From positions 620,001-684,000 of the forward strand of contig JAVHKY010000053.1 of NCBI GenBank assembly GCA_035079385.1: a stretch of 64,000 bases of DNA, given 5' to 3'. Shown one piece after another: positions 56,940 to 64,000 of the stretch. The notes under the pieces were generated by a model. That model did no database searches. It was not told the DNA's origin and was given only the letters and a program-made list of their open reading frames with translations. Each line of letters begins with the position of its first letter. Position 1 is the stretch's first letter. The stretch comes from Aspidiotus rigidus. Taxonomy: Eukaryota; Arthropoda; Insecta; Hemiptera; Diaspididae. The position numbers and the translations under genes are program-made.

Positions 56940-59900
56940 CAGGTGGACCAGAAAGATGTTACCAGTTAAATGGGAGTTTGCGCTAAATCTGTTCTAGCGT
57001 AAAAACGCGAAACGTTAGGTGTATACTTCAAATCTACGAAATTTGTATCTCAATTTTATCTTTAATTTGAGCCACATTTGAAGTTTCTACGACTCTTCTG
57101 AGCTGAGTTATGGATCAAAATGTGCCGAAAATTCACCAAATCGCCAAGAATCCCAAAATAGGGCTTGAAAATTAATTAATTTACAGTATTGAGCTGAATT
57201 TCGAAAATTTTAACAATCATATTATTGTTTCTTAAGTGAATTTGGACGGGGAAAAGGAGAAAAATGGTAACAAAATCCTAAGAAGCACCAAACTGGGTTA
57301 ATGGGGCCAAAAAAGGTCAAAATTCCCCCAAATTGGAAAATTGTTCAAACTTTCGAATTTTAATTCGATTTCCAAGTGGAATTTTGCGCTGAGTCCGAAA
57401 CAAATGCTTAAACAGTTTCTTAAAACACCAAAAAGTGGTTAATGGGCCCAAAAAGAGCCAACATTTTCCCAAATTGGAAAATTGTTCATACTTTCAAATT
57501 TTAATATCAAGTGGACTTTTGAGCTGAGTCCGAAAAAAAATTTTCTGGCATAGCCAAATAAATGAAAATCATGTTCCATGCCTTTTATATTTTATCAGTC
57601 ATCTTGAAATATTTCAGTCTAGGCTTCTACTAGGTCAAGTGTTCGTGAGATACTATTTGTTTACCCCTTTACCTATCTTGGCGTCGTATAAGTCTTCTAT
57701 GAGAAATACGAGGTGGCGCGAACTCGCTCCGCTCGTTCGCCTCCTGTCTCGCTGTTGTATTGGAATGGTATGAGACAATTCAAGTCTAGGGGACTTGGAA
57801 AAATTTCGACTATCCAGCCATATATGATAGGAAGAGGGACTTAGAAAATTTATTTATTTAATTATTTGATTATATTAATTATTTAATTATTTATTTACTT
57901 AATTATTTAATTATTAATTAATTAATTATTTATTATTATTACGCGGGGTGTACTCGCGAATTTCTGAATCACCCAAGGGGTAGAGATTTTCTAATTATCA
58001 ATTATGTTAATTATTTAATCATTTATTTTTTTAATTATTTATATATTTAATTATTTATAATATATTTAATTATTCAAATATTTAATTATTAATTAATTAA
58101 TTAATTATTTATCATTATTACGCGGGGTGTACTCGCAAATTTCTGAATCACCCAAGGGGTAGAGATTTTCTAATTATTAATTATATTAATTATTTAATTA
58201 TTTATTTATTTAATTATTTAATTATTAATTAATTATTTAATTATTTATTTATTTATTTATTTAATTATTCATTTATTTAATTATTTATTTATTTAATCAT
58301 TTAATTATTCAATTATTTAATTAATAATTAATTAATTATTTATTATTATTACGCGGGGTGTACTCGCAAATTTCTGAATCACCCACGGGGTGGAGATTTC
58401 TCTTGACGGGGGGGGGGGGGGGTACTCGGGAGTTTCAAAATCGGGGTCCGGTGAGAGAAAAGACATGGAACATGTCAAAAATGCTTAATAAGCTCTTCGA
58501 AGCCCCAAAATGGGTTGATGGGCTCAAAGAGAATCAAAATCCCTCAAAGATGAAAAATTACGTAATCTTCAGAAGTTGTTTCATTTCTGAAGTAAAATTT
58601 AACGCCGAGTCCGAAAAAAATACTGAAATGGTCCTAGATGATCTCTAAAATGAAAAATCAAAATTTTTTCCTATTCTGCAGTAAAATTGTTGATTCAGGA
58701 GATGGAGGGAGTGTCGAGAGTGAGAGATCGACTAGGGTCGGGTGACAGATCCGAAAGAGGAAATTGCGGATATTCTCCTCATTTGGGGATTGGAGGGAGA
58801 CTACAAATTCATCTAACGTTGAAGGTTCGCGGTGAGAGATCGACTAGGGCTCTGTGTATGATCAAAGCGGGAAAAAGTTCGAAAACTCTCGTTATTTCAG
58901 TCAAAGAACGCAAAGTTGGTCTTCTGTTACGTGCTTGCGATGAGAGATCAACTGGCGCCCCACCTATGAACGAAGCGGGCCAAAGTGCAAAAACTCCTTG
59001 ATTCAGGCAATGGGAGGATACCGCCAATTCGGTCTTGCTTGAGATGAGCGATCAGTTACAGCTCAGTCTTTGATTGGGGCAGACGAACGCCTGTAATTTC
59101 TCGGGGTTTCACCCGGAAGAGGGAATGATATCGTCAAACTCAACTTTCGTCATGAGCTCGCGGTAAGAGAACGATAAAAGACCCCGTGCATGACAGAGGC
59201 AGGCGAATGATCCCTGGTTTCAACATAGATCAACTGAGGCCCCGTGTATAATCGAGGTGGATGCTTCTGCGAAAACTCCTGTTATTTCTTACCGAGAAGA
59301 GAATGATACCGGCGACTTCGTTTCCCATTACATGCTCGGGGTAAAAGATCGACTGAGGTCCCGTGTATGATCAAGGCGGGTGCTTCCGCAGAAACTCATG
59401 TTGTTTCAGGCAAAGGAGAGAATGATACTGGAGACTTTGTTTTCCATTAATTGCTCGCGGTAAAGGAGCGACTGAGGCCCCGTCCCATCCAATCTCTCAC
59501 CGCGAGCTGACAACGGAAGACAAGCTCCTGAAACGTCACTCTCTCGGCTGGCGCTACAAGAAAATAATCACACTCTTACCAGCATTCATTGCTAGAGGCA
59601 CTATGGCCAATTAATCACTGCGAGTTCCCAATGTAAGACGAGCATTTTAGTACCATGCTCTCCATTGCCTGATGAAACAATGTGAATTTCTCACTGTTAC
59701 CAGCTTCGATCATACGCAGGGCCTCAGAAGATCACCGCGAGCAATCTTTGTTCTCGCGAAACTCGATTTCTTTGAGAACCAAATGAAATTTGAAGGACTA
59801 AGCAATTTTCCAAATTGGTTAAATTGTGATTGTTTTTGGGCACATTCACACACTTTGGTCCTTCGCATTCAACAGTTTTTTTTTCAACTCGGCACACAAT

Positions 59901-60478
59901 ATTACCCTAGAATCAAAAAAACTTTGAATGTTAGGCGATTTTCTTCGTTTTGGAGAAATGTTGACCCTTTTTGGGCCCATAAACCTATTTTGGTGCTTCG
60001 CAGAATTTTTCAACGACTTTATTCATATTTAGCGCTAAATTTTATCTCAGAATTGAGAAAAACTTTGTTGGTTGGGCGATTTCATCACTTTGGGGAAATT
60101 TTGACCCTTTTTGGGCCCATTAACCGATTCTGGTGCTTCGCAGAATCTTTTAACAATCGTTGAATCGTATCCGGATTCAGCGCTAAATTTTACTCCATGA
60201 CCGGAGATCACTTCGAAGATTACGCGATTCTTTCAATCAGGAAAATTGTTTTTTGATAATTCACAACTTTGGGAACCCCTGCTGTACAATTTCGGCACAT
60301 TTTGGTCCATAACTCGGCTCAGAAAAGTCGTAGAAACTTCGGATCTGGCTCAAATTGAAGATAAAATTGAGATACAAAACTCGTACATTTAAACTATACG
60401 TCTAACGTTTTGCGTTTTCGCGCTATGACAGATTTACCGCAAACTCGCATTTAACTGGCAACATCTTTTTGGTCCACG
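56940..60478. mobile_element. Family A element, copy 4, split by inverted family C
   Basis: Left end CAGGTGGACCAGAAAGATG; left modules with GGGCCCAAAAAG to 57540; then an inverted family C copy (57542-58480). The family resumes with CTCTTCGAAGCCCCAAAATG, the tandem array (58690-59500), inverted modules (59760-60150) and the right inverted repeat ending CATCTTTTTGGTCCACGC. Without the insertion it is about 2.6 kb, close to the other copies. No coding sequence was recognised. Confidence 0.8.
57542..58480 (-). mobile_element. Family C element, copy 3 (inverted, shorter)
   Basis: It begins TTCTGGCATAGCCAAATAAA and ends AGACATGGAACATGTCAAAA, the reverse of copies 1 and 2. The GCGCGAACTCGCTCCGCTCG block and three ACGCGGGGTGTACTCGC blocks are present between AT-rich simple tracts. 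A G13 run at 58409 corresponds to the C-runs in the other copies. It shows that A was in place before C. Confidence 0.8.
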
Positions 60479-60549
60479 CATATTCCGAGAAAATACCTAA
60501 ATAACCATACGAAGCTTGGAAGTGGGAGATTTCAATTTCTTATTTTGGA

Positions 60550-60752
60550 AATCTTGGCAAATTGGTCAATTTTTATCACATTTTGGTCCATAACTCGGGT
60601 CAGAAAAGTCGTAGAAACTTCAGATATGGCTCAAATTAAAGATAAAATTGAGATACAAAATTCGTACATTTAAACTATACGTCTAACGTTTTGCGTTTTC
60701 GCACTACAACACATTTAGCGCAAATTCACATCTTTCTCTGCCTTACCCGGTA
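60550..60752. repeat. Solo family A right end
   Basis: GGTCCATAACTCGGGTCAG, CTATACGTCTAACGTTTTGC and TTTAGCGCAAATTCACATC repeat the right inverted repeat of family A just after copy 4. It breaks into satellite E-like sequence at TACCCGGTATAATAGG. Confidence 0.65.
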
Positions 60753-61300
60753 TAATAGGAAGGGAACTTGCAAAAAATGGATCTATGACGTCATCAGATT
60801 GTGACGTCACAAGGTTGACGTATGAAATCATTAAATTGTGACGTCACAGTCCCGGACTTTCAGCTATTTATAATAGGAGAGGAACTTGAAAAAAATGGAT
60901 CCATGAAGTCATCAGATTGTGACGTCACAAGGCTGACCTATGACGTTATCAAACAGTGACGTTACAGGCCCCGACCACAAGCTCTATATGATAGGAGAGG
61001 GACTTGGAGGTGCGCTTAGAACATTTTCAAGCTCCAAGTTTTGCCGGCAAGGACGTTTTTGCCGAAAAACTCCCGATAAAACAGGTTCCCCGCTAAAAAA
61101 AAAGTCAAATTGGCTAAAAATACTGTTTCAACAGGCAACCTGTTTTATCAGGGGAGGGTCACAAAAAACGTCCACCATCCGGCAAAGCTCGAAGCTCGGC
61201 AATTCTAAGTCCTTCTCCGAGTCCCCTCCTATCATATATAGCTTGGGGGCGGGGCCTGTGACGTCACAATCTACATTCTTCAGATCCCACGTGCTCCAAA
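60753..61300. repeat. Mixed family B ends and TGACGTCA sites
   Basis: Five exact TGACGTCA octamers, CTATATGATAGGAGAGGGAC blocks and two back-to-back family B termini (ATAAAACAGGTTCCCCGC at 61076; CAGGCAACCTGTTTTATCAGG near 61132) make up this stretch. It looks like two truncated B copies joined head to head over about 40 unrelated bases. Confidence 0.6.
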
Positions 61301-61319
61301 AAACAGGTTTCCTGAGAAC

Positions 61320-63470
61320 CTATGAGTTTTTTTTTCGCTTTTTTCAAAAGTTTTTGTCATTTTTCCCATTTTTACTTGACCGTTAATGAAGATACTTGAC
61401 TTTTACTTGGTTTACTTGACTTACTTGACCGATAGACACCCTGTAATTTATTTACACGACCGGTGCTTTCATCGTAAGATTATCATTCTATCGGAGGCAA
61501 ATATATTTCTATACTCCTTCAATCAATTCGCAGTCATTGTGCGCAAAATTGATTGGAAAAAAGTCAACAAACATGAAAAAAAGGTGGAGGATTACTGAAA
61601 ACATCCAAGATAAAGGTACAGATAAGGAGTAACACATTCAGGCACATCAATTACTACACTAATAAAAACATGAAACAGAAGGATGATGATGGCATATTGC
61701 AATTTCATTACACATGAATCGAACAACGTAGTAACGGGATTATACTCAAACGACAGTGAATTTTACACTCAAAATGGGAAAGAAATACTAGAGTATTATA
61801 CTTATTTCAATAAAATGGTACAACACTTTTAACGTGATACGTCACTGAAATTACTCAACCGGTATGAAGAAGTTCTGATCATATCTTGTGCCATTTTTTG
61901 TTCAACAGTATGTACCTACTCGTATTTTACGTATATCAGTAGGCCTAATTGGATGGAAATTAACACCGCGGCGCGGCGTTTCGATATTTGATCGCGTATT
62001 CCACGATTTCGGTAAAAAAAAAAAAAAATGAAAACCTTATAATTATATCAACTTGTAAATTATACTGCAAATCTTACCGCCACGCATGTGACTTCAGCGC
62101 GAAGCTAATAATACATATAATTCTGTCGAGCAGCCCGTTTACCAGAGGGTATTCCTGCCAGACTTCGGTAATATCTTATGCAGAAGTGCTGCTACGAATG
62201 ATGAACTCGATCATTAAAATACATAGAAAGAGCGGCAACCAATAATTGAATTTAAATTATCCCTCAAAAAAAGCGTATTCTTCGAAAATTAATCTTAGCA
62301 TTTCAGTTTAGCGATGACAGAACCTCACCGACAGCACGTCAAACTCATAACTAGTGTCGATCTTCTACGCGAAAATAAGACGATTTTGGCGTTCTTCGCA
62401 AAATTACAACGCCCAGAAAATAACAAACTATAGGTGCTGCACGGTATTTTCAATTTATACACCTTCACGGAAAGAATTTAGCATAAGCGTACTACATTCG
62501 TACGTAGGCGACTTTATAAGATCTGAGATTTGCTGCGTTTCTCCGCTGTCGTAGAATCGCGGAAGTTCTTCACGAAAGTTTTATGGGTTGAAATAGGCAA
62601 AAAGAAATCTACACGCGTTGATTTGAAGGAGGAAAGAGGGTAACCACGAAAAATTTAGGTGAAATGATCACCACTAATATTGGGAGGGAAGTGACAGGGA
62701 CACACACAATCATACTCAGAAATGTAAGAAGGCTCGGGATCGTATTCACCAACTGTGTATAAGCGGTCCATAATTCAAAATTTATGATCATGAGGAAGAC
62801 GAGATGTATGATGAGCTTTATTCATCGCAACTAGAGAGTAAATATTTATTTTTTAAAATACGAGTACGAGCTTTACATCTGCTCTAAAGGTTATCAGCTC
62901 GGGGAAGGTGACCGGGGAGTTTACGAAAATTGGGATAGGGACAACTGGGTTGTAAAAGCAAGTAGAGCCATTCAGCCTAGCACACTTGATAAGCTAAGAA
63001 ATAAGGGTGGAGATTACGCCATCATGACCAAGATAGACGTATCAAAAATCGATAAGATTGATAAAGTATAATCGAATGTCGAAAAGTAGCCCAAAACCGA
63101 TGGCTTTCCTTGACGAAATTGGAATCCGAAAAATACGTTCTGCTAGTGAGAATTGTAATTGAAATTGCAGTCCTGAAAAGTCTAAATTTTCGTGAGTCTT
63201 CCTGTGGTTCAATATTCGAGAGTTTTCGAAGTACAACTGCTTTAATGGTTGAAATTTTTTCCAAGTCCTCCTCTTATCACCAAAGAATTCCAATCATGAA
63301 TCATTTATACAGCTCAGGAGTCGAAATGTTTTCAAGTTTCACTACTCCTATTATGGCGGTTGCGGCGGTGGCGGTGGAGGTGAAGACGGCGATGATAGTA
63401 GTGGTGACAGCGGTCTCGGGGATCATACATATTTCCAAGTTCCCTTCCCATCATATATAGCTCGAGAAAC
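61320..63470. other. No gene recognised
   Basis: Complex AT-rich sequence with an A13 run at about 62016. A GCGGTGGCGGTGGAGGTGAA-type GGN-rich patch lies at about 63355-63415; its frame is short and low-complexity, so it is not called as a gene. Confidence 0.4.
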
Positions 63471-64000
63471 GAATTTTTCTATGTCCCCTTCTCATCTTAA
63501 CGTTTCCCATAAAACAGATTCCACGTACTTCTCTTTCGCACTCACCGCTTAGGGAGGAAACCAACTGCCAACATTGCCGCACCATACCTTCACCAATGTA
63601 TAATTTTCCAACACTCCAATAGGGTGTGTTAATCCTAATAATATATAGATTAAAGTACGCCATCACTTCGACTGCGTGGTATGGCCTGGCATGTTAATAA
63701 TAATAAGATGTCAAGAGAACATGTAAAAATCGAAATGATAGTGCATGTAAATAAATGATTTAAAAACATGAAAATGTACTTATCCTTCAACTTCGTTAAA
63801 GAACCTGTGAGTTTTCAGGTCTCACTCTCGAAACAAAACTGGGCAAAAAGACCAGCGAACGGCAGGACGCCAACATTTTTAAAGATCACCCTGATAGGAC
63901 GGGTTCCCTTCCAACAATACTAGGGAAGGGAGAGGCGAACGAACTCAGAGATGCTACTTAGCCTTCAAGATAGAAGAAACATACAACTCTGGAGGAGACG
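63471..64000. repeat. Degraded family B-like ends
   Basis: CCCATAAAACAGATTCCACG (about 63507) and CTTCAACTTCGTTAAAGAAC with GGACGGGTTCCCTTCC (63785-63912) resemble B termini and the AACTTCGTTAAGGAAGC block at the ends of the 15362 palindrome. Nothing else was recognised before the window ends. Confidence 0.45.

Noticed and set aside
57542..58480. Helitron
   Set aside because: The end begins TTCTGGCATAG, but there is no hairpin with CTRR at the other end and no AT-site insertion. The subterminal inverted repeat is unlike Helitrons.

Overview
This is a eukaryotic, low-GC, repeat-dominated window. The one recognisable host gene is the 3' end of a fibroblast growth factor gene. The transposon content (R1-like and RTE-like LINE fragments, a MULE with a FLYWCH finger, hAT, a pogo/Tigger tail, many foldback elements) fits an arthropod, most likely an insect. 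A sap-feeding hemipteran is a guess only. No prokaryotic operon, CRISPR array or ribosomal gene is present. Most coordinates for repeats come from aligning copies by eye, so boundaries may be off by a few bases unless a target-site duplication (TSD) is given.

Layout. 1-2000: last exon of an FGF gene on the minus strand. 2100-4525: first copy of a long-inverted-repeat element (family A), followed by a tRNA-like/SINE patch. 5386-7398: an almost intact MULE with a 10-bp TSD and inverted ends built of short tandem units. 7490-9130: RTE-type LINE pseudogene. 10974-14498: second family A copy with a family B element nested inside. 15151-18007: overlapping inverted repeats, including an 880-bp palindrome. 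18140-21552: LINE 3' ends, one with a clear 16-bp TSD. 21752-23714: third family A copy. 24030-25300: decayed 5' part of a LINE-like element. 25962-27892: family C element (short-period AT repeats with conserved blocks). 29484-33414: a 3.9-kb foldback (family D). 36930-41030: a satellite rich in the octamer TGACGTCA, into which a hAT element, a 9-bp-TSD MITE, a 33-bp perfect hairpin and a three-lobed foldback of about 1 kb have inserted. 44420-45204: a retrocopied ORF with a poly(A) tail. 46430-54536: LINE pseudogenes, a second family C copy and a Tigger tail. 56356-61300: a family B copy, then family A copy four interrupted by an inverted family C copy.

How it fits together. Apart from the FGF exon the window is intergenic or intronic sequence built by repeated nested insertion. 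The order of events can often be read: A before B (11391), A before C (57542), C before a 258-bp MITE (51626), satellite E before hAT and foldbacks. About thirty exact TGACGTCA octamers were counted by eye, where roughly one is expected by chance. They lie mainly in satellite E and in the B elements. Stretches with no recognisable gene or repeat are 9180-10970, 28160-29480, 33960-36890, 41040-43780, 47300-48550, 54865-56355 and 61320-63470.
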